Positions 1 to 7,980 of a stretch of DNA of 8,785 bases are shown piece after piece. The stretch is taken from NCBI GenBank assembly GCA_024643445.1, contig JAHEMX010000014.1, positions 1 to 8,785 on the forward strand. The letters run 5' to 3'. Under the pieces are notes generated by a model. It was not told where the DNA came from, did not search any database, and was given only the letters and a program-made list of their open reading frames with translations. The stretch's first letter is position 1. Every line of letters begins with the position of its first letter. The DNA is from Desulfobulbaceae bacterium (GTDB lineage: Bacteria > Desulfobacterota > Desulfobulbia > Desulfobulbales > Desulfocapsaceae). Made by a program: the position numbers and the translations under genes.

Positions 1-214
1 CGGCTTCCCGCTTGCGCTGCCGGTTGAGTTCCTGAGCCCTCGCCATTTTCTCAGCCTGAATCTGCCGGGCTCGCAGGGTACTTTCAGCAGGCGGTTGCGG
101 CTGCTTGCCTGTCTTCCGGCGTACCTCCCGGTGTTTTTCTTTCTTGGCCTGTTTTGCCGTCTTGTTGTCGATCAGGCCTGATTTCTGGAGCTGGTCAAAC
201 AGTGAATTACCCAT
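1..214 (-). CDS. DUF2058 family protein (YaiL-like), N-terminal part, cut by window edge
   Basis: The first 71 codons are visible; the rest lies beyond base 1. Translation starts MGNSLFDQLQKSGLIDNK and continues as a highly charged Lys/Arg/Glu/Gln-rich stretch (KQAKKEKHREVRRK at about residues 20-33, then ARQIQAEKMARAQELNRQRK at about 50-69), probably a long helix or coiled coil. The opening 'sLfdQLqksGLid.kka' followed by a basic helix is typical of the DUF2058 family (E. coli YaiL), annotated as nucleoprotein or polynucleotide-associated. Its biochemical role is unknown to me and the nucleic-acid link rests on charge and family name. Family members are usually about 180 residues, so more than half is missing here. 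The ATG at 214-212 is supported by GAGGAA about 8 bases upstream. No signal peptide is seen, so it is probably cytosolic. It is separated from the upstream gene by over 500 bases and should have its own promoter. Confidence 0.8.
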   Translation of the reverse strand, partial: MGNSLFDQLQKSGLIDNKTAKQAKKEKHREVRRKTGKQPQPPAESTLRARQIQAEKMARAQELNRQRKREA

Positions 215-748
215 CCCGGGATTCCTCGTAAAAAAGTATTCGTATCAACCCCATAGCTTTACAACCACGGGGCCGGTTTATTTGCTCGTTTGCCGCAACG
301 CTACTGTTTCATACCTGGCGTTTTCCCCGGCGCTTCGCGTTCAGCCTGGATATTTCACGAGTTGAAACGGTCTGCTGGTCAAGGAGACTTGCGATAGGCA
401 GTGTTGGTAATATGTCTACCGCAAATGCGACTTGGGATAGCAGGCCGTATCGACTCGCCCGTAGTGTGGATAAACCATTTTACAATCGTTTCTTTTACTG
501 TAACGAAACGTAACCTTGCAATTTTGAAGCAATTGCTGATTAAGCACTAAGGCCACCTTGAAAAATTGTCTTTTGGCCCCAACTCTACGTTGCGTGTGAA
601 TATTTTATACTCGGAATATCAAATATATGCCTGCGTCAAAATTTTCACACGCGCCTTGTTTTTGATCCAAAATCCTAATTTTGCAAGGTACCCCTAATAA
701 TTGCTTAACAAATTGTGTTTTTAAATTTTTATCCATGAACTGTTCAGG
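215..748. other. Gene-free intergenic region holding a palindromic element
   Basis: No credible gene was found in these 534 bases. The only open frame of any length starts inside the DUF2058 gene on the opposite strand and gives a low-complexity Phe/Ser/Arg-rich product without a ribosome binding site, so it was discarded. Bases 215-480 are mixed composition and should contain the promoter of the DUF2058 gene, but I could not pick a -10/-35 pair with confidence. Bases 481-748 are clearly AT-rich. They hold an imperfect palindrome at 487-510, the 143-bp inverted-repeat element at 551-693, and an AT-rich tract at 718-731. The far end must carry transcription termination for the acetoacetyl-CoA synthetase gene. 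A small TGAAC-T-GTTCA palindrome at 736-746 lies just past its stop, but no proper U-tract follows it. Confidence 0.7.
551..693. repeat. 143-bp MITE/REP-like palindromic element with about 50-bp imperfect inverted arms
   Basis: The two halves are inverted copies with a single symmetry centre at base 622. The arms 551-600 and 644-693 match at about 32 of 50 positions without gaps. The best blocks are GG at the tips, ACCTTG (555-560) against CAAGGT (684-689), AAAATT (562-567) against AATTTT (677-682), TTTTGG (571-576) against CCAAAA (667-672, one base out of register), and the perfect 9-bp pair GCGTGTGAA (592-600) with TTCACACGC (644-652). The AT-rich centre forms its own hairpin at 613-631, with GG/CC and ATAT/ATAT pairs about the same centre. 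CTAA directly abuts both ends (547-550 and 694-697), as a 4-bp target-site duplication would. The element has no coding capacity. It looks like a non-autonomous miniature transposable or REP-type repeat, but no second copy is present in the window to prove mobility. Confidence 0.6.
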
Positions 749-2692
<1,944 letters not shown>

Positions 2693-2710
2693 AGAAAAAC
2701 TCCTCTGTTA

Positions 2711-4003
2711 TTACAGGCTGGCCAGCCAGTCCACAACCCGGCGGAAAGCCTCAATAGTTTTCCCGCAGTGGGTGCCAATAAAGGCCTCATCCACCTTGTC
2801 GTCTTCGGGGTAATTATCAAGGAGTTCTCGTCCGTTAAAATCCACAAAGGCGAGACGGGCCGAGAGCTCCTTTTCGTTCTGACCAAAATCACTGCCGGGA
2901 AGAATGGCCACCCCGGTATCCTCGAGCAGCCGTCTGCAGAGCTCTTTGCTGGTCAGGATTCCCATCCGGGCCAGGGGTTCGCGAAAATTACCGAAATCGG
3001 GAAAGACATAAAATCCCCCTTGCGGCGCATGGATATCGCTGTCAAGTACCCTGAGCATGTCCATTAACACTCGTGAGAGCTGAGCCAGAACATTCCGGCA
3101 GCGCTCAACATAGCTGTCGATCTCCGGACTGGGCCGGAAGGCACTGATTGCGGCATATTGGATGGGTGCACTGGTGGAAGTGTAGGTTTCACTTGCCACG
3201 GTTGCCATGGCCTCACTGAGCCAGGAGGCACACTCGGGGACAACGAAGAAACCAAGGCGCCAGCCTCCGGCTCCACACCACTTGCTGAGTCCGCCACTAT
3301 AGATAGTCCCTTCCGGATAAAGGGTTACCAGTGAAGAATGTGCATTAGCGAAGGACAATTTAGCATAAATTTCATCGGAGAGGACAAGGATTTTATAGGT
3401 GCGGAAAATACTCGTCAACGCTTCCAGTTCATCGGCGGTATAAGTCTGTCCCGTCGGGTTGCAGGGATAATTCAGGATGAGAAGACGAGCCCGGCCGGGG
3501 TCCTGCCGGCAGATGGCTTCGAGCTGGTCCGGCGTTACTTTCCACTGGTTTGCAAATGAAGTCATTATCGTGTTGACCCGGCGTCCGATAATGCGGGCCT
3601 GGGGCAGATAGGAGACCCAGGCGGGCATCGGAATCATGATTTCCCCGTCATAGACAAGCTGCAATATGAACATGAGTTCTTTTGAACCGGGTCCGACAAG
3701 GATATCATTGATGCTGCAGTCTATGCCGAAAGAGCGTTTGTGCTGTTCAGCCAGAACCTGCCGCAGTTCCGGTAATCCTTTGACCGGAAGATAATCTTTC
3801 TGGTGAGCGTTTTCCTGAAGGGCTTTCACCACCGGGTCGGGGACAGGAAACGGAGACTGGCCCAGGCCAAGTCTGAAAATCTGTTTTCCCTCGGCGCTCA
3901 AATCCCTGCATTTCTGCTGAATGGCCAGGGTGGCGGAGGTTGTCAGCCCCAGGAGATTTCCATTCAGGTGTTTATCGGGAAAGCAGGGGGGTACTTTGCT
4001 CAT
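2711..4003 (-). CDS. PLP-dependent aminotransferase, class I/II (aspartate aminotransferase fold type I)
   Basis: This 430-residue cytosolic enzyme belongs to fold-type I and should transfer an amino group between an amino acid and a 2-oxo acid. All hallmark residues are visible: NYPCNPTG at 178-185 (N182 contacts the cofactor), SDEIY at 209-213 (D210 pairs with the pyridine nitrogen, Y213 with O3'), SGGLSK at 236-241 with K241 as the Schiff-base lysine, R249 in GGWRLGF, and R383 in SARLAF, placed like the substrate-carboxylate arginine of aspartate aminotransferase. YLPVKGLPELR (about 71-81) is the usual N-terminal substrate-channel block. The substrate cannot be read from sequence; broad aspartate-, aromatic- or branched-chain-type activity is possible. 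The start is well supported by AAGGAGG five bases before the ATG. It is the first gene of a two-gene operon with acetoacetyl-CoA synthetase, suggesting that its product chain leads to acetoacetate. Confidence 0.9.
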   Translation of the reverse strand: MSKVPPCFPDKHLNGNLLGLTTSATLAIQQKCRDLSAEGKQIFRLGLGQSPFPVPDPVVKALQENAHQKDYLPVKGLPELRQVLAEQHKRSFGIDCSINDILVGPGSKELMFILQLVYDGEIMIPMPAWVSYLPQARIIGRRVNTIMTSFANQWKVTPDQLEAICRQDPGRARLLILNYPCNPTGQTYTADELEALTSIFRTYKILVLSDEIYAKLSFANAHSSLVTLYPEGTIYSGGLSKWCGAGGWRLGFFVVPECASWLSEAMATVASETYTSTSAPIQYAAISAFRPSPEIDSYVERCRNVLAQLSRVLMDMLRVLDSDIHAPQGGFYVFPDFGNFREPLARMGILTSKELCRRLLEDTGVAILPGSDFGQNEKELSARLAFVDFNGRELLDNYPEDDKVDEAFIGTHCGKTIEAFRRVVDWLASL

Positions 4004-4118
4004 AACTTCCTCCTTTCAGGAACGTATCTTCCTCGAAAAAACATTTTTATCCCTCATGTTCAGGATGATCGTCATGAGCCGATACATCCTCAGTGATGTG
4101 CTGTCTGACTGAGTGTAC

Positions 4119-4147
4119 TTTATTGCCCCGGTCATACCCGTCGGCAA
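4119..4147 (-). promoter_or_regulatory. Candidate sigma70-type promoter for the aminotransferase-aacS operon
   Basis: On the minus strand, TTGCCG (4147-4142) and AATAAA (4124-4119) are separated by 17 bases. Each matches four of six consensus positions. Transcription would begin near base 4112, giving a leader of roughly 110 bases before the aminotransferase ATG. This fits the 159-base gap between the potassium-channel stop and the aminotransferase start. The assignment rests on consensus matching alone. Confidence 0.3.
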
Positions 4148-4162
4148 ACTCCTGCAACCATT

Positions 4163-5857
4163 TTACAATCCGGCAAAGAGTCTCTCGTTCTCAGCGGTTC
4201 CGAGGACGATGAGCTCGTCGTTTTCGGCAATGGTGATTCCCGGCTCCGGGCTGACCAGCAATTGTGCGTTTTTTCTGATGGCTATAATAGAAAAGCCAGT
4301 TTTTTCACGGATTCCGCAGTTTTTTATGGTCTTGCCGGCGAACTGCGGGCCAGCTCTTCTATTGAGAAAAATAAGCCCTTCGGTGAGCAGGGAAACCTCA
4401 TTGGGCCTGAGCAGATGGAAAATAGTTCCGGCACCGAGAGAGGAATAAGACATGACCTGATCTGCCCCAGCCATGTGGAGCTTTGAAACGTTTCTCTCGA
4501 GAATTGACCTGCTGATAATCTGGATATCGGAACGAAGTTGCCGGCAATAGAATACCAGGTAGATATTCATATCGTCGTCATGGGTAGTGACAATCACCGT
4601 CTTGGCCGAGTCGATACCGGCCATCTTGAGCGTATTGATGTCGGCCGCATCACCAACAATGAGGTTGTCCTGGATATGCCCGGTGGTCTTGATCGGCCGT
4701 TTTTCGACGATGCGGTAGGTTATGGACTGTTCTTCCAGCGTTGCCGCCGCGATCATTCCGACCCGGCCGCCGCCGAGAATGAGGACTTGTGGCCCGCCAG
4801 GGTCCTGTGTGTAGTTTACCGGGTAATGGTCATTAAAAGAACTGAGCTGCCGGGTGGAGCCGGCAATCATCAGGATCGTCTTTGAGGTTATCAGTGTATC
4901 CGGAGCGGAAGCCTTGAACTTGCCGTGTTCCATCATACCGATAACCGTAACGCCGGTTGCTTCTCTGATGCCGGACCGGGCTAAGGTTTTACCATCAAGG
5001 CCGGTGTACATGGCGGGTAATTCCGATATGAGCAGGTCATCAAAGCGGCCGATAATATTCGTTCCCTGCCCGACTCCCAGGGTTCTTCTGCTGAGGGATT
5101 CACCAAGCATTTTCATGAACTGATAGACACTGATGTTTCCGGAGAATTCCAGGATATCTATAGAATGCTCGTGATTGGCATTGGTAACGATAGGAACATC
5201 CCGGCTGACCTGCCTGATGGTAAAGGAAATATTCGTACTGACCAGATCATCATTGGTTACAACGACCAGGGCTGCCGTGTCGACCTGGAGGCGCCGGTAG
5301 GTTTCAGGACGGTCCGGTTCACCGATAATGACCTGGTAACCGAGGTCAACAAGACTGTTGGCTTCCTGAACATCAGCAGTGATAATGAAATAAGGAATTT
5401 CCTGCCGCGATAGATACTCGATCAACCGGGTGGTGATCGGGTCAACATGGGTGATGATGACATGATCCTTCATGTCGCCCGGCAATTCACGCGGTGTGCG
5501 CGCTTTTTCCTGCGCTTCAAGCCATGGAGCGTAAAAAAACTGGATAAAGGTGAACGGCAGGAGGATGAGCAGGAACAGGATTCCGGAAATCAACACGAAT
5601 ATCGTGAAGATCAGGCCGGTATCGGAGTGAAAGGTGATATCGCCGAACCCCAGGGTGGACATGACCGTCAGGGTCCAGTAAAAACCGGTCACCCAGCTGT
5701 AGTAGCGCCCCTCGTACATCATCAGTGCATGGAACAATACGGAATACAAACAGATAATGAGAAACAGGAAACCAAGAAAATTCAGCAGAATAACGGCATT
5801 ACGCCTGGTCGTTTTATTCTGTGCGAAAAAAAGCAGTTCAGGAAGGAGCGATTTCAT
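4163..5857 (-). CDS. Two-TM potassium channel with tandem RCK (TrkA-N/TrkA-C) domains, GsuK-like
   Basis: This 564-residue inner-membrane protein has the layout of ligand-gated prokaryotic K+ channels. It has TM1 at about 21-45, a pore helix and selectivity filter with TLGFGD at 68-73, TM2 at about 80-108, then two cytosolic RCK units. RCK1 spans about 131-250 with a TrkA-C part to about 335; RCK2 spans about 356-475 with a TrkA-C part to 562. RCK2 carries a full Rossmann loop G362-G-G-R-V-G367 and an acidic E385 at the end of the second strand, as expected for NAD(H)-type binding. RCK1 reads ITHVDPIT at the same place and lacks the glycine motif. Length and architecture match GsuK of Geobacter sulfurreducens (tandem RCK, nucleotide- and Ca2+-responsive). 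The ATG has no clear Shine-Dalgarno sequence, but the next Met (residue 46) is after TM1. The gene lies 78 bases downstream of the diguanylate cyclase and may share its transcript. Confidence 0.9.
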   Translation of the reverse strand: MKSLLPELLFFAQNKTTRRNAVILLNFLGFLFLIICLYSVLFHALMMYEGRYYSWVTGFYWTLTVMSTLGFGDITFHSDTGLIFTIFVLISGILFLLILLPFTFIQFFYAPWLEAQEKARTPRELPGDMKDHVIITHVDPITTRLIEYLSRQEIPYFIITADVQEANSLVDLGYQVIIGEPDRPETYRRLQVDTAALVVVTNDDLVSTNISFTIRQVSRDVPIVTNANHEHSIDILEFSGNISVYQFMKMLGESLSRRTLGVGQGTNIIGRFDDLLISELPAMYTGLDGKTLARSGIREATGVTVIGMMEHGKFKASAPDTLITSKTILMIAGSTRQLSSFNDHYPVNYTQDPGGPQVLILGGGRVGMIAAATLEEQSITYRIVEKRPIKTTGHIQDNLIVGDAADINTLKMAGIDSAKTVIVTTHDDDMNIYLVFYCRQLRSDIQIISRSILERNVSKLHMAGADQVMSYSSLGAGTIFHLLRPNEVSLLTEGLIFLNRRAGPQFAGKTIKNCGIREKTGFSIIAIRKNAQLLVSPEPGITIAENDELIVLGTAENERLFAGL

Positions 5858-5904
5858 GACCGGTTTCAGTTCGGATGCACCTGTTATGGGGTCTGCATGA
5901 TGCC

Positions 5905-5937
5905 GGGATTTTTATCCCAGGAGCCTGTCGGGCTCCT
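5905..5937. other. Two abutting hairpins at the diguanylate cyclase stop codon
   Basis: AGGAGCC (5919-5925) pairs perfectly with GGCTCCT (5931-5937) around a 5-base loop, and overlaps the TAG stop of the diguanylate cyclase gene. Directly next to it, GGGAT (5905-5909) pairs with ATCCC (5914-5918) around a 4-base loop. On the minus strand no U-run follows either hairpin, so this is not a standard intrinsic terminator. It could slow transcription, protect the 3' end, or reduce read-through into the channel gene. Confidence 0.5.
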
Positions 5938-7009
5938 AGGCAACCTGGTTTCTGCCGGCACCTTTTGCCTGATAGAGAAGGTTATCGGCCGCTTTGATTA
6001 TCTGGTTGAAGGTCTGGCCTTTGGTGTATTCGGTCAGACCGATACTGATGGTGACCCGGATCACCTCGTTACCATAGAACACTTCAAGTACCTCAATTGC
6101 CCGACGAAGCCGTTCAGCGCTTATTTTGCCCTGAACATAGGTCGTTTCGGGGAGCAGGATAATAAATTCCTCACCGCCCCAGCGACTCACAATGTCTTGT
6201 TTTTTCGTGTTGTTGTCAAGCGTCTGTGCAATTGCCACCAATACCTGGTCCCCGCACTCATGACCATGCAGGTCGTTGACATTTTTAAAGTGGTCAATAT
6301 CTGCGATCAACAGGCAGAATGGCCGCTTTTTTCGTTCGAACCTGATGATTTCATGCTGGATCATACCGGTAATGGCGCGCCTGTTTGCCAGCCCGGTCAG
6401 GTCGTCGGTCTGAGAGAGAAAACTCAGTTTTTTACTCAGGGCCAGCAATTCCTGGCGACGGTCCTCCCGGGTGAATTCATGGACAAGGGCGGTCAGCGTT
6501 ACACAGATTAACGCCGCAAAATAACGGCGGGAAAAAACGCTGTCATAGGTCGTATGCAGCAGAGAGTTGCCGTCAAAAAAGAGGATGAAAGCAATAATCG
6601 CAAGCAGCAGACAGACAAAGATCGTACCGGTTTTCAAACCCAGAACAAGGTAGACCAGGCTTGGCAGAATGAAGAACCAGAGGTGTCCTGAATCACCGGT
6701 ACCGCCGGAAACGAGCAGATAGACGAACAGGATTGATGTAAGGGAGGTGATAAAAATGGCAGTATGGAAATGCTTGTTGGTGATGCGTAAATAGAGGTAA
6801 TTGAGAAAAATGATCAGTGCCGCAACAAGAAGGATCAGGGCGAGAGTCCGGTGGTCGCTCAAGAGGTTTTCGAGTCCGAAGGTGACCAGCAATACGACGC
6901 TTACCAGGCTGAAGAGTGTAATGACGAGAACCTTATTTCGTTCTTCGGCGTTGGAAAAACCGATGAGACCGGCCTGAAAAAAACGTTTAATAAGGTTTCT
7001 GATCATCAT
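5936..7009 (-). CDS. Membrane-bound diguanylate cyclase (GGDEF domain)
   Basis: This 357-residue protein should make cyclic di-GMP from two GTP at the inner membrane. The first part contains about six hydrophobic segments (approximately 27-45, 55-75, 83-100, 109-122, 126-144 and 163-178) and no recognisable periplasmic sensor domain. A short helical linker (about 179-200) leads to a GGDEF domain at about 201-357. That domain starts with the usual TDDLTGLANRRA, then DIDHFKNVND at 237-246 (D237 a metal ligand) and the active-site loop GGEEF at 278-282, which is catalytically competent in the family. The inhibitory I-site position reads K269-K-Q-D272 instead of RxxD. ISIGLTEY at about 321-328 and ADNLLYQAKGAGRNQV close the domain as usual. 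There is no EAL domain. Two Met codons start the frame; neither has a strong Shine-Dalgarno sequence. A palindrome at 7024-7037 lies just upstream. Confidence 0.92.
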   Translation of the reverse strand: MMIRNLIKRFFQAGLIGFSNAEERNKVLVITLFSLVSVVLLVTFGLENLLSDHRTLALILLVAALIIFLNYLYLRITNKHFHTAIFITSLTSILFVYLLVSGGTGDSGHLWFFILPSLVYLVLGLKTGTIFVCLLLAIIAFILFFDGNSLLHTTYDSVFSRRYFAALICVTLTALVHEFTREDRRQELLALSKKLSFLSQTDDLTGLANRRAITGMIQHEIIRFERKKRPFCLLIADIDHFKNVNDLHGHECGDQVLVAIAQTLDNNTKKQDIVSRWGGEEFIILLPETTYVQGKISAERLRRAIEVLEVFYGNEVIRVTISIGLTEYTKGQTFNQIIKAADNLLYQAKGAGRNQVA

Positions 7010-7023
7010 GTGCGTCAGTGAAC

Positions 7024-7037
7024 TTTACCTGGGTAAA
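7024..7037. promoter_or_regulatory. 14-bp palindrome, candidate operator upstream of the diguanylate cyclase gene
   Basis: TTTACC-TG-GGTAAA is a symmetric 6+2+6 inverted repeat lying 15 bases before the diguanylate cyclase ATG. It falls at the expected transcription start of the candidate promoter at 7041-7069, a position where a bound dimeric repressor would block initiation. I do not recognise the cognate regulator. Confidence 0.4.
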
Positions 7038-7040
7038 TCC

Positions 7041-7069
7041 GGTATATTGCCGGTGGCATGGCATAAAAA
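7041..7069 (-). promoter_or_regulatory. Candidate promoter for the diguanylate cyclase gene
   Basis: On the minus strand, TTTTTA (7069-7064) and TATACC (7046-7041) are 17 bases apart, matching three and four of six sigma70 consensus positions. The -35 part overlaps the U-tract of the preceding terminator. A promoter is expected in this 96-base gap because an intrinsic terminator separates it from the upstream gene, but the exact boxes are uncertain. Confidence 0.25.
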
Positions 7070-7088
7070 CGGCAATTTCATGATTGCC
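7065..7088 (-). terminator. Intrinsic terminator of the MFS-glycerophosphodiesterase unit
   Basis: Read on the minus strand, GGCAAT (7088-7083) pairs with ATTGCC (7076-7071) around a 6-base loop. The stem extends by a G-U and an A-U pair to about 8 bp. One base past the 6-bp stem comes TTTTT (7069-7065). It begins 17 bases after the phosphodiesterase stop codon, the normal place for a rho-independent terminator. Confidence 0.7.
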
Positions 7089-7105
7089 ATTACGGTCCGG
7101 TGCGG

Positions 7106-7936
7106 CTAAGCAGGCCCTGCCCCCCTGTCCTGCTGCAGATGTTTCAGTAGCTGGGGATAATCGGTGATCAGGGACTCAATCTCCCAGTCTATAAAGCGTT
7201 TCATGTCAGACAGTTTGTTTACCGTATAAAGGTTAACTTTGCAGCCTTTTTCCCTGGCCGATAGGAGTTGGGCTTTGGTGATATAGTTGCAATTGGCGTT
7301 GTAGGTCGTGAACTCAAAATCGCCCCAGTCGTTCCCCGTGAGCGCATTTTTGCCGATAAGGGCGTTGATTTCAATCTCCGGTGCGAGTTTTCCGGCCACT
7401 CTCAGATAATCGTGCTCAAATGATGAGATAATTATTTTTTTCTCATCAACCTGCTCTTTGCGAAGCAGCGCAAGTACTTCTTCCACCAGGGGAAAATGCA
7501 GCATCGGTGCGGACAGCTCCTTGAGTTCCAGATTAATCCGCCAGGTTTTATCCTTGATGAATCGCAGGAGCTCCGACAACAGGGGAATCTGGGTGTTTGG
7601 GATTTCTGCTAGCTCTTCCGGGGTAAGGTTTCCGGCCTGGATCTGGGCAAAAGGATCGGCCGCGACAAACCATGATCCTGCATCAAGTTTCTGCAGTTCA
7701 GCAAAGGAGAATGTCGAAAGCGGATGCGTTGCCCGGTCTGGGTAGATCTCGGCAACATTGGTCGTACGCTTCAGCGTCGGGTCATGGTGAATGACAAGCT
7801 GGCCATCGCGGCTGACTCGCACATCAACCTCGACGCCCTGGACACCGGTTTCCCAGGCCTTTCGTATGGCCAGCATGGTGTTTTCCGGGGCCAGACTGCG
7901 GGCTCCGCGGTGGGCGAAATTATTGATTTTCATCAT
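7106..7936 (-). CDS. Glycerophosphodiester phosphodiesterase (GDPD family, cytosolic UgpQ-like)
   Basis: This 276-residue enzyme should hydrolyse glycerophosphodiesters, the deacylation products of phospholipids, to glycerol-3-phosphate and an alcohol. The GDPD signature is complete: H9-R10 in AHRGARSLAPENT, the metal-binding pair E36 and D38 in GVEVDVR, H51 in the HHDPTLKRTT block at 50-59, E137 and K139 in NLELK, a VNLYTVN strand at 234-240 (usually W in place of Y), and ITDYP at 257-261. No signal peptide or membrane segment is present and the length is close to the cytosolic UgpQ type rather than the longer periplasmic GlpQ, so it probably acts in the cytosol on imported or internally generated substrate. 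The frame opens with two Met codons; upstream there is only a distant GAGGGG. It follows the MFS transporter gene by 44 bases and ends at an intrinsic terminator, so the two probably form one transcript. Confidence 0.93.
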   Translation of the reverse strand: MMKINNFAHRGARSLAPENTMLAIRKAWETGVQGVEVDVRVSRDGQLVIHHDPTLKRTTNVAEIYPDRATHPLSTFSFAELQKLDAGSWFVAADPFAQIQAGNLTPEELAEIPNTQIPLLSELLRFIKDKTWRINLELKELSAPMLHFPLVEEVLALLRKEQVDEKKIIISSFEHDYLRVAGKLAPEIEINALIGKNALTGNDWGDFEFTTYNANCNYITKAQLLSAREKGCKVNLYTVNKLSDMKRFIDWEIESLITDYPQLLKHLQQDRGAGPA

Positions 7937-7980
7937 GGTCAGTTGGCTTATGCCCCTCGGTGGATTCGGCAGACAGTGAT

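Noticed and set aside
105..365. Plus-strand open frame of 86 codons overlapping the DUF2058 start region
   Set aside because: It begins antisense inside the DUF2058 gene, has a low-complexity product and no Shine-Dalgarno sequence. The DUF2058 frame has family-like sequence and a good ribosome binding site.
592..652. TGTGA...TCACA within the inverted repeat as a CRP-type site
   Set aside because: The half-sites are about 45 bases apart instead of the 6-base spacer needed; they are better explained as part of the larger palindrome.
718..746. AT-rich tract and TGAAC-T-GTTCA palindrome just after the aacS stop as an intrinsic terminator
   Set aside because: The palindrome leaves only a 1-base loop, so it cannot form a proper hairpin, and the following minus-strand bases are A-rich rather than a U-run.
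3064..3297. Alternative-frame minus-strand frame (77 codons) inside the aminotransferase gene
   Set aside because: It overlaps the conserved PLP-lysine region of the aminotransferase in another frame, and its Pro/Ser-rich product has no support.
4016..4135. Minus-strand 39-codon frame between the channel and the aminotransferase (MTGAIKY..., ending just before the aminotransferase ribosome binding site)
   Set aside because: The nearest AGGAG is 13 bases from its ATG, the product has no recognisable feature, and the predicted promoter would start transcription inside it. A leader peptide cannot be excluded but is not supported.
5447..6511. Long plus-strand open frame of 354 codons spanning the start of the channel gene and the end of the cyclase gene
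   Set aside because: It lies antisense to two well-supported genes and their gap. The product is a Gln/Asp/His-rich sequence with no recognisable domain, and the opposite frames carry clear conserved motifs, so it is a shadow.
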